Shown here: positions 1 through 9,419 of the stretch, one piece after another
Layout: each line of letters begins with the position of its first letter
Numbering within the stretch: position 1 is the first letter of the stretch
Source: CAZAKO01 sp964546145
GTDB taxonomy: Bacteria; Fidelibacterota; UBA2242
Reading direction: 5' to 3'
Assembly: GCA_964546145.1 (NCBI GenBank)
Contig: CAZJIU010000015.1
Coordinates: forward strand, 1-35,622
Length of the DNA stretch: 35,622 nt
Translations under genes and position numbers: made by a program
The notes under the pieces: model-generated
What the model was told of the DNA's origin: nothing
Databases searched by the model: none
What the model saw: the letters and a program-made list of their open reading frames with translations, nothing else

Positions 1-2573
1 TTAAAAATGCCTTTGAGACGGCGCAGCAGCATGCTCATCAGCAGGTCGAACCGGAGCATTTCCTGAGTGCCCTGTTGACGACACCGGATAATACCGGTTT
101 GATTCTCTTGAAGAAGATTCTTGGTAATCCGCTTCAATTTCAACAGGCAGTTAATCAGCTGCTGGAAAACTTTCCGAAGATAACTGGTAGTGTGGGGCAG
201 GTGTACCTCAGTAAGAATGCCGATAAGCTTTTTGAACAGGCTGAGAATTATGCCCGACAGCTCCGGGATGAATATCTTAGTGCTGAACATATTTTGCTAG
301 GAATTGCCGATACTGCCCCGGCTCCGTTGAAAAAAATATTGAAAGCCAACGGCATTAATGCTGAAACTTTGCTAGCCGCGCTGAAAGAGATTCGCGGTAC
401 CCAGAGTGTCAGAGATCAATCGCCCGAAGATAAATACCAGGCTTTAAAACGCTACTGCCGGGATTTGAACGAATTGGCGCGCAAGGGTAAACTGGATCCG
501 GTTATTGGACGGGAAGAGGAGATCAGAAGGGTATTGCAGGTCTTGGGTCGCAGAACCAAGAATAATCCGGTATTAATTGGTGAGCCCGGGGTTGGTAAAA
601 CCGCTATTGCCGAGGGATTGGCACTGCGGATTGAATCGGGTGACGTTCCCGAGGGAATGAAGGATAAGCGGGTTTTGGCGCTGGATATGGGGGCATTGAT
701 AGCCGGGGCGAAATTCAGAGGCGAGTTTGAAGATCGTCTGAAATCAGTAATTCGGGAAGTTACGGAAGCGGAAGGCAGTATTATTCTATTTATTGATGAA
801 ATTCATACTGTCGTCGGCGCTGGTTCGGCAGAGGGTGCAGTAGATGCTTCTAACCTGTTGAAGCCGGCCCTCGCCCGCGGGGAGCTGCGCAGTATCGGAG
901 CAACAACCATAAATGAGTACCGGAAATACTTCGAAAAAGATAAAGCTTTAGAACGTCGCTTTCAACCGGTTTTAATCGAAGAACCTTCGGTAGAAGAGGC
1001 GATATCGGTACTGCGTGGGATCAAGGAGCGCTATGAAATTCATCATGGAATCCGCATTAAGGATACGGCCCTGGTAGCCGCGGTGGAATTATCCCACCGC
1101 TATATTACCGACCGATTCCTGCCGGATAAGGCAATTGATTTGATTGATGAAGCAGCCAGTCGCCTGCGCTTGGAAATTAACTCCTTGCCGATGGAGTTAG
1201 ATGAAGTTGAACGCCGCATTAGCCAACTAGAAATCGAGAGTCGGGCTTTGGCTAAGGAGAAGGATAACGAAGCCTCGCAAGAGCGACATAAAAAGGTCCA
1301 AAATGAATTAGCCCAGTTGAAGGATAAAGCCGCAGCTCTGCGCGGTCGCTGGCAGGAAGAAAAAAATCGAATCCAGCGGATTAATGAGCTCCAGAAACAG
1401 ATCGAGAACGCCAAGCTTGAGGGTGAGCGGGCAGAACGTGAAGGGAACTGGGAACGGGCAGCGCAGCTCAAGCATGCGGATCTGGTGAATCTCGAAAAAC
1501 AATTAAATGCTGAAAAAGAAGCTTTGGAAAAAGCCCAGGATGGGCGGGCTTTGCTGCGTGAAGAAGTAACTGAGGAAGATATTGCGGAGATAATTTCCAA
1601 GTGGACTCATATTCCGATAAGCCGATTGGTGCAAGATGAGCGCCAGAAGCTGATGCGGATAGAGGAAAAGTTGCATGAGCGGGTAGTTGGGCAGGATGAG
1701 GCGATTGCGGAAGTGGCTAATGCCGTGCGTCGCGCCCGAGCTGGTCTGCAGGATGAAAATCGTCCGATTGCAACTTTCATTTTTACCGGTTCGACCGGAG
1801 TTGGTAAAACCGAGTTGGCGAAAGCCCTGGCTGAATTTCTGTTTAACGATGAGAATGCGCTGATTCGGATCGATATGTCCGAATATATGGAGAAGCATGC
1901 AGTTGCGCGGCTGATTGGTGCTCCGCCTGGCTATGTTGGTTATGAAGAAGGTGGTCAGCTGACCGAAGCCGTACGGCGCAAACCCTATGCAGTTATTTTA
2001 CTGGACGAAATTGAAAAAGCTCATGAAGACGTTTTCAATATTCTTTTGCAAGTGCTCGAGGATGGCCGTCTTACCGATAATAAAGGACGCACCGCTAATT
2101 TTAAGAATACGATTATTATCATGACCTCCAATCTGGGTTCGCAGGCAATCATGAGTCAAACTTCTGGTGTCAATGAGGATAATATCAATGTTATCTATGC
2201 TACCATCCAGGAGACGGTTCTTTCCCAATTGCGTGAACACCTGAAACCTGAATTTATGAACCGGGTTGATGAAATAATCGTCTTTAGACCGCTGCTGCCG
2301 GAGCAGATTGAGCAGATCGTGCAAATTCAATTTAATCGTCTCTTTATACGGCTGAAAGCCCAGGGATACCAGGCGAAATTGACCGACAAAGCCCGTTCGA
2401 TTGTAGCTTCCGCCAGCTGGGATCCAGTGTACGGGGCCCGGCCGGTAAAACGGATGATTCAGAAGCGTATCTTGGATCCACTTTCCTTAGAAATATTGGC
2501 CGGGAAATTTTCGCCCGGTGATAAAATAAAAATTGATGATCAAAACGGCGGAATCGTGTTTTTGAAAGGTTAA
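1..2573 (+). CDS. clpB: ClpB disaggregase (AAA+ chaperone), 5' end missing
   Basis: Protein disaggregase that, with DnaK, extracts polypeptides from aggregates in the cytoplasm. The reading frame is open from base 3, and its first codons (KNAFETAQQHAHQQVEPEHFLSALL, here split only by description: a Clp N-domain repeat) already encode family sequence. The TTG at 75 is therefore not the start; the true start lies left of the window. 856 residues are visible, close to the usual 855-870, so only about ten are missing. The order is Clp N domain, NBD1 with Walker A GEPGVGKT (nt 579-602) and Walker B ILFIDEIH, a long charged coiled-coil M domain (about nt 1190-1560), then NBD2 with Walker A GSTGVGKT (nt 1788-1811), pore loop GYVGYEEGG, Walker B VILLDEIEKAH and sensor MTSNLGS. 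The M domain separates ClpB from ClpA and ClpC. No clear terminator follows. Confidence 0.97.
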   Translation, partial: KNAFETAQQHAHQQVEPEHFLSALLTTPDNTGLILLKKILGNPLQFQQAVNQLLENFPKITGSVGQVYLSKNADKLFEQAENYARQLRDEYLSAEHILLGIADTAPAPLKKILKANGINAETLLAALKEIRGTQSVRDQSPEDKYQALKRYCRDLNELARKGKLDPVIGREEEIRRVLQVLGRRTKNNPVLIGEPGVGKTAIAEGLALRIESGDVPEGMKDKRVLALDMGALIAGAKFRGEFEDRLKSVIREVTEAEGSIILFIDEIHTVVGAGSAEGAVDASNLLKPALARGELRSIGATTINEYRKYFEKDKALERRFQPVLIEEPSVEEAISVLRGIKERYEIHHGIRIKDTALVAAVELSHRYITDRFLPDKAIDLIDEAASRLRLEINSLPMELDEVERRISQLEIESRALAKEKDNEASQERHKKVQNELAQLKDKAAALRGRWQEEKNRIQRINELQKQIENAKLEGERAEREGNWERAAQLKHADLVNLEKQLNAEKEALEKAQDGRALLREEVTEEDIAEIISKWTHIPISRLVQDERQKLMRIEEKLHERVVGQDEAIAEVANAVRRARAGLQDENRPIATFIFTGSTGVGKTELAKALAEFLFNDENALIRIDMSEYMEKHAVARLIGAPPGYVGYEEGGQLTEAVRRKPYAVILLDEIEKAHEDVFNILLQVLEDGRLTDNKGRTANFKNTIIIMTSNLGSQAIMSQTSGVNEDNINVIYATIQETVLSQLREHLKPEFMNRVDEIIVFRPLLPEQIEQIVQIQFNRLFIRLKAQGYQAKLTDKARSIVASASWDPVYGARPVKRMIQKRILDPLSLEILAGKFSPGDKIKIDDQNGGIVFLKG

Positions 2574-2684
2574 AAAGCGGAACAAACTTTTGAGTGAATT
2601 GTATAAATGGCATTTTTTATTAAACTTTGTGAGGTAATGATTAATATCTAAATTAGGTCACAAAAAAAACAGCGATTGACTTGT

Positions 2685-2692
2685 AGGGAGGA
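2685..2692 (+). promoter_or_regulatory. Ribosome binding site of TPR lipoprotein
   Basis: AGGGAGGA lies 6 bases before the ATG at 2699 and fixes that start. The 125-base gap after clpB also holds a weak promoter-like pair (TTGTGA at 2627, TAAATT at 2649, 16-base spacer), too poor to call firmly. Confidence 0.7.
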
Positions 2693-2698
2693 AGAAAA

Positions 2699-3205
2699 AT
2701 GGGAAAAAGAGGCTTTGGAATTATTACTATTGTTCTGATGACCGCATTGCTGGGATGTTCAAGAGAACCGGTGAAAACTGCTCAGGAGTATTGGGACTCA
2801 GCACGATTACTATTTGCGAATAAAAAGTATGAGGAGACAATCAAGGAATACCGGAAGTTGGTTAAGCATTACCCCCAGGATACTCTGGCCATCGCGGCGC
2901 TGTTCGCCTCGGCTGAAATCTATAAAAATAACCTGTCGGATTTCCATAAATCGCTGGATGTTTATCAGAAGATTATTAAAGAGTATGCTTCTGATTCCAA
3001 GGCTCCTAATGCGATGTTTATGATTGGTTATGTCTATTCAAACGATCTGAATGACCAGGATAATGGTCGTAAATGGTATAATAAATTCGTTGAAACCTAT
3101 CCGGATCATATGCTGGTTCCATCGGCGCAATGGGAAATTGAAAACCTGGGTAAGTCGCTGGATGAGATACCCAATTTGCAGTCAATTAGTAAAGATAGTG
3201 ATTAG
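2699..3205 (+). CDS. TPR outer-membrane-type lipoprotein (BamD/YbgF-like)
   Basis: 168-residue exported lipoprotein. The N-terminus has a Lys/Arg start, a hydrophobic stretch and a lipobox LLGC, so the Cys near residue 20 should be lipidated. The rest is helical repeats of TPR type: YWDSARLLFANKKYEETIKEYRKLVKHYPQ is a typical repeat helix pair, followed by two more with the Y..D..A.F..G pattern seen in BamD and CpoB/YbgF. It is shorter than BamD (about 245 residues), so a BamD role is not assured. A strong AGGGAGGA site supports the ATG. Its stop is 14 bases before the MoxR gene, so it may be the first gene of the long operon that follows. What it binds cannot be told from sequence. Confidence 0.8.
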   Translation: MGKRGFGIITIVLMTALLGCSREPVKTAQEYWDSARLLFANKKYEETIKEYRKLVKHYPQDTLAIAALFASAEIYKNNLSDFHKSLDVYQKIIKEYASDSKAPNAMFMIGYVYSNDLNDQDNGRKWYNKFVETYPDHMLVPSAQWEIENLGKSLDEIPNLQSISKDSD

Positions 3206-3219
3206 TTAAAGGTTGCAGG

Positions 3220-4212
3220 ATGGCTTTTAATCTTTCCGAATTGAATGAGAAAATTAACCGTGAAAGCAGCTTTATTCATGCGCTGAAGCAAGAAATATCC
3301 AAAGTGATTGTCGGTCAAGATGTGATGATCGAACGGTTGGTGATTGGTCTGCTGTGCAATGGGCATATTCTACTGGAAGGGGTGCCCGGATTGGCAAAAT
3401 CTTTGACGGTTAGTACCCTGGCAAGAATAATCAATACCTCATTTCGGCGAATTCAATTTACCCCGGACCTGCTGCCTGCCGATCTGATTGGTACCATGAT
3501 TTATAATCAGAAAAAAGGCAGCTTCGAGACCAAAAAGGGACCGATTTTTAGCAATATAATCCTGGCTGATGAGATCAATCGTTCGCCGGCTAAAGTCCAA
3601 TCGGCGTTGCTTGAGGCGATGCAGGAACGCCAGGTTACAATTGGCGAGCAAACCCATCATCTCGGTGATCCTTTTATGGTGCTTGCTACCCAAAATCCGA
3701 TTGAGCAGGAGGGAACCTACCCGCTGCCCGAGGCTCAGGTAGATCGCTTCATGTTGAAAGTAATTATCCAGTACCCCAATAAAGCTGAGGAACTTGAGAT
3801 TATCCGACGGATGGCGCATACTGACGGTCAGATCGAGGTGAATTCCGTCATTCAACCACAGGATTTGAAGCGAGCCCGAAAAGTGGTTGATGAAATTTAC
3901 ATAGATGAAAAAATTCATCGCTATATCGTTGATATCGTCTTTGCAACCCGGCAGCCAGCCGACTATAATCTGGCGGATTTGGCAAACCTGATTCAGATTG
4001 GTGCTTCGCCGCGGGCTTCGATTTACTTAGCAATGACCAGCAAAGCCAAAGCTTTTATTGAAGGCCGGGGTTATGTTACCCCAGAGGATATCCGGGAAAT
4101 CATGTGGGATGTTCTCCGCCACCGGATAATCCTGACCTTTGAAGCCGAAGCCGAAGAAGTTACCGTAGAACAGATTATCCGTCGGGTTGTTGACACCATC
4201 GAGGTTCCATAA
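3220..4212 (+). CDS. MoxR family AAA+ ATPase
   Basis: 330-residue MoxR-type AAA+ ATPase, a chaperone-like class usually paired with von Willebrand A proteins. Walker A is GVPGLAKS (residues 54-61), Walker B is LADEIN (115-120), sensor 1 is ATQNP (156-160), and the sequence RSPAKVQSALLEAMQERQVT is the family signature between them. A C-terminal AAA lid follows (ASPRASIYLAMTSKAKAF). Length is normal for MoxR (about 310-340). The start ATG has only a weak GCAGG site before it. The DUF58 gene lies 91 bases downstream, the standard MoxR-DUF58 partnership. MoxR members are thought to act in metal insertion or maturation of envelope complexes; here the neighbours suggest a role with the ABC modules downstream. 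Confidence 0.95.
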   Translation: MAFNLSELNEKINRESSFIHALKQEISKVIVGQDVMIERLVIGLLCNGHILLEGVPGLAKSLTVSTLARIINTSFRRIQFTPDLLPADLIGTMIYNQKKGSFETKKGPIFSNIILADEINRSPAKVQSALLEAMQERQVTIGEQTHHLGDPFMVLATQNPIEQEGTYPLPEAQVDRFMLKVIIQYPNKAEELEIIRRMAHTDGQIEVNSVIQPQDLKRARKVVDEIYIDEKIHRYIVDIVFATRQPADYNLADLANLIQIGASPRASIYLAMTSKAKAFIEGRGYVTPEDIREIMWDVLRHRIILTFEAEAEEVTVEQIIRRVVDTIEVP

Positions 4213-4303
4213 ATTTTCGATTTTAAGTACTAATTTCCCAAACGGGGAATTTTAACGAAAGTGTAACGGATATGACCATTAGGGAGTGAAAATCTATTAT
4301 TGA

Positions 4304-5182
4304 ATGTTACCAAAAGAGATTTTACAGCAAGTCCGTTATATTGAATTGTATACCAGGCATCTGGTCAATGATGTTTTCAGTGGTGAGTATCATTCGGTTT
4401 TCAAGGGTCGGGGAATGGAGTTCGCCGAGGTACGTGAGTATCAGTATGGTGATGATGTCCGCACTATCGATTGGAACGTAACCGCCCGTTATAATCACCC
4501 CTATGTAAAAGTCAATGAGGAAGAGCGTGAATTAAATGTCATGCTGGTTGTAGATGCTTCCTCCTCCGAGGCTTTTGGCTCATATCAAAAGTATAAATCC
4601 GAGATTGCCGCCGAAATCTGCGCCGTACTGGCAATTTCGGCTATTAAAAATAATGACAAAGTGGGTTTACTGATCTTTACCGATGAGGTTGAAAAATTCA
4701 TCCCGCCGCGGAAAGGTCAGGGGCACGTTTTGCGAGTCATCCGGGAACTTTTATATTTTAATCCCGAATCCCGCAGAACCTGTATTGCTAAAGGCTTGGA
4801 ATATCTTTTAAAGGGATTGAAACGCCGCTCGATTATCTTCATCGTCTCGGATTTTGATGATGAAAATTACTCCAAACCGTTACAAATCCTGAATAAGAAA
4901 CATGATGTGGTGGCAATCCAGCTGCTGGACAATCGCGAGCAGGAGCTGCCTAACATCGGGCTATTGAAGCTCGAGGATGCCGAATCCGGTGAGACAATCT
5001 TCGTTAATACTGCGGATAAGCAATTTATTAAATTATATTCAGATTATGTTGCTGAGAAACGCCAGCAGCTGGCTAAGGAAGCCAAGATGATGGATTTGGA
5101 TCTCATCCAAATCAATACAGCTAAATCCTACGTCGAACCATTAGTCCGGTTCTTCAAAATGCGGGAAAGCCGGTTTAGATAA
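4304..5182 (+). CDS. DUF58 domain protein (von Willebrand A-like partner of MoxR)
   Basis: 292-residue DUF58 protein. The conserved DUF58 block GRGMEFAEVREYQYGDD followed by RTIDWN lies at residues 35-57. A vWA-type fold follows with a MIDAS-like D-A-S-S-S at 84-88, and later DFDDEN and the C-terminal SYVEPLVRFFKMR. There is no signal peptide or membrane segment, so it should be cytosolic. The ATG is preceded immediately by an in-frame TGA (4301-4303), which forbids an earlier start, yet the only purine-rich site (AGGGAG, 4281-4286) is 17 bases away, longer than usual. It is the expected partner of the MoxR ATPase upstream. Molecular function of the pair here is unknown. Confidence 0.92.
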   Translation: MLPKEILQQVRYIELYTRHLVNDVFSGEYHSVFKGRGMEFAEVREYQYGDDVRTIDWNVTARYNHPYVKVNEEERELNVMLVVDASSSEAFGSYQKYKSEIAAEICAVLAISAIKNNDKVGLLIFTDEVEKFIPPRKGQGHVLRVIRELLYFNPESRRTCIAKGLEYLLKGLKRRSIIFIVSDFDDENYSKPLQILNKKHDVVAIQLLDNREQELPNIGLLKLEDAESGETIFVNTADKQFIKLYSDYVAEKRQQLAKEAKMMDLDLIQINTAKSYVEPLVRFFKMRESRFR

Positions 5183-5196
5183 TGTTTGCATAGAGC

Positions 5197-6147
5197 ATGA
5201 TTAAAAGGGAATTTTGCTTACTGATATTGGTCTTGAGCATCGTTATTACCGGAACAGGTCAGGAACTCCCCGTTACGGTCGCAACTCATCTGGATACTAC
5301 TATTGCCACGATTGGTGACCGGATTCATCTCCGGATTAGTCTCAATTACCCACCCGACACCCGCTTTGAGTTGCCCCAGGTTGAAGATAATTTGGGTAAG
5401 TGGACGGTAATCAAGCAGAATTTAAGCGAGCCACGTAAAATCAAGAATGGTTTTAGTCGGGATTGGATACTGGAGCTCACCGTCTTTGATACTGGTAAAG
5501 TAATTATCCCGTCCGTTCCGATAAAGGTGTTTACAACCTCTGATTCTACCGCAACCCCACTGGTTTTTGATACGGACGAGGCAAGCGTGCAGGTTATTTC
5601 AGTCCTGCCACCCGGAACCACCGAGCCCAAAGATATCAAGCCGCCCTTTCCGATTCGCACAATTATTCCCTGGCGCTGGATTATTTTTATTGCTTTAATA
5701 CTGGTGGTTTTACTGGGCTGGTACTTCTACTATCGGCGCTGGAAACGGTTGCAGCCCTCTGCGCCCCTGGAGAAAGAGTACCTCGAGCCGCCCCATTTGG
5801 TAGCATTTCGGAAGTTGAATGAATTGCGCCAGGATTTATATAAGACGGAGGAGGAGATTCGCTCCTTTCATTTCAGCCTGTCGGAGATTATTCGGGAATA
5901 TTTGGAGCGGCGCTATTTTATCCGGGCACTGGAAATGACCAGCCAGGAAATTCGGCAGGCTTTTGATTCGCTGAAAATTGACGGTCAAATTATCAAGGAG
6001 TTTGTCAAATTGTTTAACCGACTGGATATGGTTAAGTTCGCCCGTCAAATCCCTAAACCAGAGGCATCGGTTTCTCATTGGGAACTTACGTATCAGTGTA
6101 TTGATAAAACTAAACGTGAATCATTTCTAAATAGGAGGTCATTGTGA
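5197..6147 (+). CDS. BatD-like single-pass membrane protein
   Basis: 316-residue membrane protein with a signal peptide (residues 1-22). An exported beta-rich domain follows (about 25-150; the pattern T.IGDRIHLRI.L.YPPDTRF is typical of BatD/oxygen-tolerance proteins). One transmembrane segment lies at about 161-178 (WIIFIALILVVLLGWYFYY), and a helical cytoplasmic tail of about 130 residues contains REYLERRYFIRALEMTSQEI, a motif found in BatD and DUF4381 proteins. It is much shorter than classic BatD (about 580 residues), carrying one periplasmic domain only. It lies 14 bases after DUF58, completing a MoxR-DUF58-BatD set, and its TGA overlaps the GTG of the next gene (GTGA), showing translational coupling to the ABC genes. 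Assignment rests on architecture more than residue identity. Confidence 0.75.
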   Translation: MIKREFCLLILVLSIVITGTGQELPVTVATHLDTTIATIGDRIHLRISLNYPPDTRFELPQVEDNLGKWTVIKQNLSEPRKIKNGFSRDWILELTVFDTGKVIIPSVPIKVFTTSDSTATPLVFDTDEASVQVISVLPPGTTEPKDIKPPFPIRTIIPWRWIIFIALILVVLLGWYFYYRRWKRLQPSAPLEKEYLEPPHLVAFRKLNELRQDLYKTEEEIRSFHFSLSEIIREYLERRYFIRALEMTSQEIRQAFDSLKIDGQIIKEFVKLFNRLDMVKFARQIPKPEASVSHWELTYQCIDKTKRESFLNRRSL

Positions 6148-7094
6148 TTGAAATACGCAATTTGGTAAAAAACTATGGCGAGACGAAAGCCGTTCGAGAT
6201 ATCTCCTTCTCGGTCAAAACCGGAGAGATTCTTGGATTTCTGGGTCCAAATGGAGCCGGAAAGACGACTACTCTAAGAATTATTACCGGCTATTTATCCC
6301 CTACTGCGGGCAATGTATTTGTCGAGGATAAAAATGTTATCGAAGACTCGATGGACATTCGCAAGATGATTGGCTATTTGCCCGAAATGAATCCACTCTA
6401 TCAGGATATGAATGTCTACAGCTTTATCGAGTTTGTCGCTCGCGCTCGGGAAATTGACCATAGTCAGTTTCATGTCCGGTTGAATGAGGTAATTGAGGTA
6501 TGCGGTCTAAAGGGTGTCGTGCATATGAATATAAGTGAACTCAGTAAGGGTTACCGCCAACGTGTTGGCCTGGCCCAAGCCATCCTCCACGATCCCAAAA
6601 TTCTGATTCTCGATGAACCCACTGCCGGTCTCGATCCCAATCAGATTGTCGAGATCAGGAATTTGATTAAACAACTCGGGAAGGAGAAGACGGTTATCAT
6701 CTCCAGTCACATTCTGCAGGAGATCCAGGCGACCGTAAATCGCATGATTATCATTAATAAAGGCGAAATTGTTGCTGACGGAACTATAGATGAATTAATG
6801 AGTGACTTTGAAGGAAAAACCCGACTGCGGTTGGAATTGCTCAATGCCGATGAGGAGTCGGTCAAAGCTGTACAGTCGTTCAATAGTGGAATTTTACTGG
6901 CCGATTTTATGCGCAATGATGAGCTGACAACAGCGGTCCTGGAGTATCCCAATTCACTCGACCCGCGCTCCGATATTTTTAAACATGCGGTCAAACATAA
7001 ATGGATTATTCTCGAAATGAGTCGCCACAAATCAAGTCTCGAAGATCTATTTAGGAAACTTACTATTGAGGGAGGAGCCAACCATGCGGCGTAA
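6144..7094 (+). CDS. ABC transporter ATPase, module 1 (GldA-like)
   Basis: 316-residue ABC ATPase of the ABC-2/GldA class. Walker A GPNGAGKTT (34-42), Q-loop region YLPEMNPLYQDM (78-89), signature LSKGY (133-137), Walker B ILILDEP (153-159), D-loop AGLD and switch His189 (SSHIL). A C-terminal extension of about 90 residues (DUF4162-like) follows. The start is GTG at 6144, with AGGAGG at 6133-6138, overlapping the previous stop by 4 bases. Its stop overlaps the permease start by 11 bases. It is the first gene of a four-gene module that occurs twice in tandem; the module 2 ATPase is colinear with it, with 99 of the first 190 residues identical by hand count. It would energise the permease that follows; the substrate is unknown. 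Confidence 0.95.
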   Translation: MIEIRNLVKNYGETKAVRDISFSVKTGEILGFLGPNGAGKTTTLRIITGYLSPTAGNVFVEDKNVIEDSMDIRKMIGYLPEMNPLYQDMNVYSFIEFVARAREIDHSQFHVRLNEVIEVCGLKGVVHMNISELSKGYRQRVGLAQAILHDPKILILDEPTAGLDPNQIVEIRNLIKQLGKEKTVIISSHILQEIQATVNRMIIINKGEIVADGTIDELMSDFEGKTRLRLELLNADEESVKAVQSFNSGILLADFMRNDELTTAVLEYPNSLDPRSDIFKHAVKHKWIILEMSRHKSSLEDLFRKLTIEGGANHAA

Positions 7095-7800
7095 CTTTAC
7101 TGTTCTTTACCAAAAGGAAGTCCAGTCCTATTTCAATAGCCCGGTGGCATATATTACCCTGGTGGTCTTTCTTTTGATTAATGCCTGGTTTTTTACCAGC
7201 ACCTTCTTTCTAATCAACGAATCCGACCTCCGTACCCTTTTTTCGGTTGTGCCGATTGTGTATATCTTTTTTATTCCGGCGATTACCATGGGACTGATTG
7301 CCCGGGAACGTAATACCGGCACGATGGAGTTTATCACCACGCTGCCCTTTTCCGATACCGAGATAGTCATTGCCAAATTTCTGGCCGGGTTGATCTTAGT
7401 AGCAGCGGCCCTACTCTTTACTCTGGTGCACTTTTTTAGTCTGTTAATTGTCGGAACTAATATTGACATTGGGGCACTAATTTCCGGATATCTGGGTTTA
7501 CTGCTGGTAAGTGCCGCCTATGTCGCCATCGGTACTTTTTGCAGCACTATTACCGATAATCAGATAACCGCTTTTATCACCAGTTTTTTGATTATTTTTA
7601 TTCTATTTATCCTCGACAAGATCCTGATATTCGTGCCGGCATTTCTGAGTTCTATACTGCAATATTTAAGTATTGATTTTCATCTGGAAAATATGTCTAG
7701 AGGCGTCATAGATACGCGCAACCTGGTATATTTTGGTTCCTTAATTTTGTTCTTTTTACTGGCCAGTATACGCTCATTAGAAATGCGGAAATGGAGGTAA
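7084..7800 (+). CDS. ABC-2 permease, module 1 (GldF-like)
   Basis: 238-residue ABC-2 permease with six predicted membrane segments and the family hallmark on the loop after segment 2: GLIARERNTGTMEFITTLPF, the E-x-x-x-G-T-x-E-x-x-x-T-P motif of GldF-like permeases. It begins with the characteristic coupling helix (YQKEVQSYFNSPVAYI). The frame is open back to a TTG at 7066, but the ATG at 7084 is preferred because GGAGGAG (7071-7077) lies correctly before it and the protein then starts as the module 2 homologue does. It overlaps the ATPase gene by 11 bases. The partner ATPase is upstream and the GldG-like protein downstream. Confidence 0.93.
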   Translation: MRRNFTVLYQKEVQSYFNSPVAYITLVVFLLINAWFFTSTFFLINESDLRTLFSVVPIVYIFFIPAITMGLIARERNTGTMEFITTLPFSDTEIVIAKFLAGLILVAAALLFTLVHFFSLLIVGTNIDIGALISGYLGLLLVSAAYVAIGTFCSTITDNQITAFITSFLIIFILFILDKILIFVPAFLSSILQYLSIDFHLENMSRGVIDTRNLVYFGSLILFFLLASIRSLEMRKWR

Positions 7801-7802
7801 AG

Positions 7803-9419
7803 ATGACAATTATATCGAATAAAAAACAGTTTATTCTCTATCTGCTGCTCTTGGCAGTGATTATTGTAATTTTCAACATTGTTGCGCGGGGACTTTTCGT
7901 TCGCTTCGATTTGTCCGAGAATAATATTTATTCGCTCTCGAATTCCAGTAAGAAGGTCATCGAAAAGCTGGATGACCGGCTTTTAGCCAAAGTCTATTTT
8001 TCCAAAGACTTGCCCGGTCAGTTGGCTAATTCCCGGCGTTATCTCCAGGATTTACTGGAAGAGTACGAAGCTTACTCCAAAGGGCGTTTTCACTTCGAAT
8101 TTGTTACTCCTGATGAAAATGAAGCGGCTCAGGAGGAAGCCCGCAATTATGGGATTCCGCCGATTCAAGCCCAGGTCATCCAAAACGATAAGTTGGAAAT
8201 TAAGAACATTTACGTAGGATTGGTACTGCTTTATAATGATAAAAAGGAGACTTTGCCGGTGATTCAGACCAGTGAAGGTTTGGAGTATAGTCTCACTGTA
8301 GCCATTAAAAAATTGATCGCAACTGACATGAAAGATATTGGTATTGTTTCCTCTGATAATCAAACCATTAGTACTGATAAGCTACAGCAGCAATTGAGTC
8401 AAACCTATAATGTCCGGCAAGTCTCGCTGGATCGAGAAATTCCCGCTGAAGTTCAGACGATCCTGATGAATGGTGCTGAGGATACTCTTAGCCTGGATAA
8501 ACTCTATAATCTCGATCAATTTCTGATGCGCGGTGGTAAGTTGATGATTGGTCAGGCGCGTCAGGTAGCCCATCTCCAGGAAGGTTATGCATCGGAGATC
8601 AAATCTAATATGTTTGATTTTCTGGAACATTATGGATTGCGCATTAGAAAGGACCTGTTGGTCGATCGGAATTGCGGTCAGATCAGTATCCAGCAGCGGC
8701 GCGGATTCTTCAGCTTTACCAATGCGGTAAGTTATCCTGCTTTTCCTTTGATTCACAATTTCAATAAGGATAATATAATTGTCAAAAACCTTGAGCAGGT
8801 GCAACTGTTTTTTGTGAATGAGGTAACTCAATCTGATTCGACAGTGAATTTTGTTCCGCTGATGAGCACTTCCGATAAGTCTGGGGCAATCACTGCGGGG
8901 ATGGTTCCACATATGGGGCCTTATGGAAATTATCAGATGGTCGAAGGTTATAACATTTCTCCTCATTTGCCTCAGGCTCAAATGAATAATCCGGCAATGG
9001 TCTCTTTTCCGCTGAAATCCAAAAATATTGCCGTAATTGTTAGCGGTCCTTATCAGAGCTATTTTGCCGATAATCCAGAGTACAATCAAAAGAGTGATTT
9101 CCTCGGTGAAACAGAAAATGCGGAAATTTTACTAATTGCAGATAATGAATTTTTTGATGACAACCGGGCAGCCGGAATTCCGGAAAATGCCGATTTTATG
9201 CTGAATAGCATTGACTATCTTGCCGGTGATCAGGAATTACTGGCAATCCGTTCTCGGACTGTCACGGCCCGACCATTAAAGGATTTATCCGATGCTTCCC
9301 GTCATTTTTGGAAGTGGTTGAATATTGTTTTGCCAGCGCTGCTGGTAATCATTTTCGGCTTGATACGTTGGAGGCATAATATTACCAAACGTAAAATTTT
9401 GGAGGGACTTTATGGCTAA
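7803..9419 (+). CDS. GldG-like membrane-anchored protein, module 1
   Basis: 538-residue GldG/ABC_transp_aux-type protein. An N-terminal membrane anchor (about residues 10-30, LYLLLLAVIIVIFNIVARGL) is followed by the family sequence RFDLSENNIYSLSNSSKKVIEKLDD. A large extracytoplasmic domain follows, and a second membrane segment sits near the C-terminus (WLNIVLPALLVIIFGLIRW). The ATG at 7803 is chosen over the in-frame ATG at 7791, because GGAGG at 7793-7797 lies 5 bases before it. The gene starts 2 bases after the permease stop and overlaps the DUF4340 gene by 8 bases. In Bacteroidota, GldG works with GldA and GldF for gliding motility and type 9 secretion, but homologues are common in non-gliding bacteria, so motility is not implied. 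Confidence 0.9.
   Translation: MTIISNKKQFILYLLLLAVIIVIFNIVARGLFVRFDLSENNIYSLSNSSKKVIEKLDDRLLAKVYFSKDLPGQLANSRRYLQDLLEEYEAYSKGRFHFEFVTPDENEAAQEEARNYGIPPIQAQVIQNDKLEIKNIYVGLVLLYNDKKETLPVIQTSEGLEYSLTVAIKKLIATDMKDIGIVSSDNQTISTDKLQQQLSQTYNVRQVSLDREIPAEVQTILMNGAEDTLSLDKLYNLDQFLMRGGKLMIGQARQVAHLQEGYASEIKSNMFDFLEHYGLRIRKDLLVDRNCGQISIQQRRGFFSFTNAVSYPAFPLIHNFNKDNIIVKNLEQVQLFFVNEVTQSDSTVNFVPLMSTSDKSGAITAGMVPHMGPYGNYQMVEGYNISPHLPQAQMNNPAMVSFPLKSKNIAVIVSGPYQSYFADNPEYNQKSDFLGETENAEILLIADNEFFDDNRAAGIPENADFMLNSIDYLAGDQELLAIRSRTVTARPLKDLSDASRHFWKWLNIVLPALLVIIFGLIRWRHNITKRKILEGLYG

Noticed and set aside
75..77. TTG at 75 as the clpB start
   Set aside because: The frame is open to the left edge and encodes conserved Clp N-domain sequence, so the gene is cut by the window.
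1100..2613. Several long minus-strand open frames inside clpB
   Set aside because: Composition shadows of the coding strand; no family motifs or ribosome sites.
4232..4251. Hairpin AATTTCCC/GGGGAATT between MoxR and DUF58 genes as a terminator
   Set aside because: One wobble pair and no T run after it; the two genes belong to a normally co-transcribed pair.
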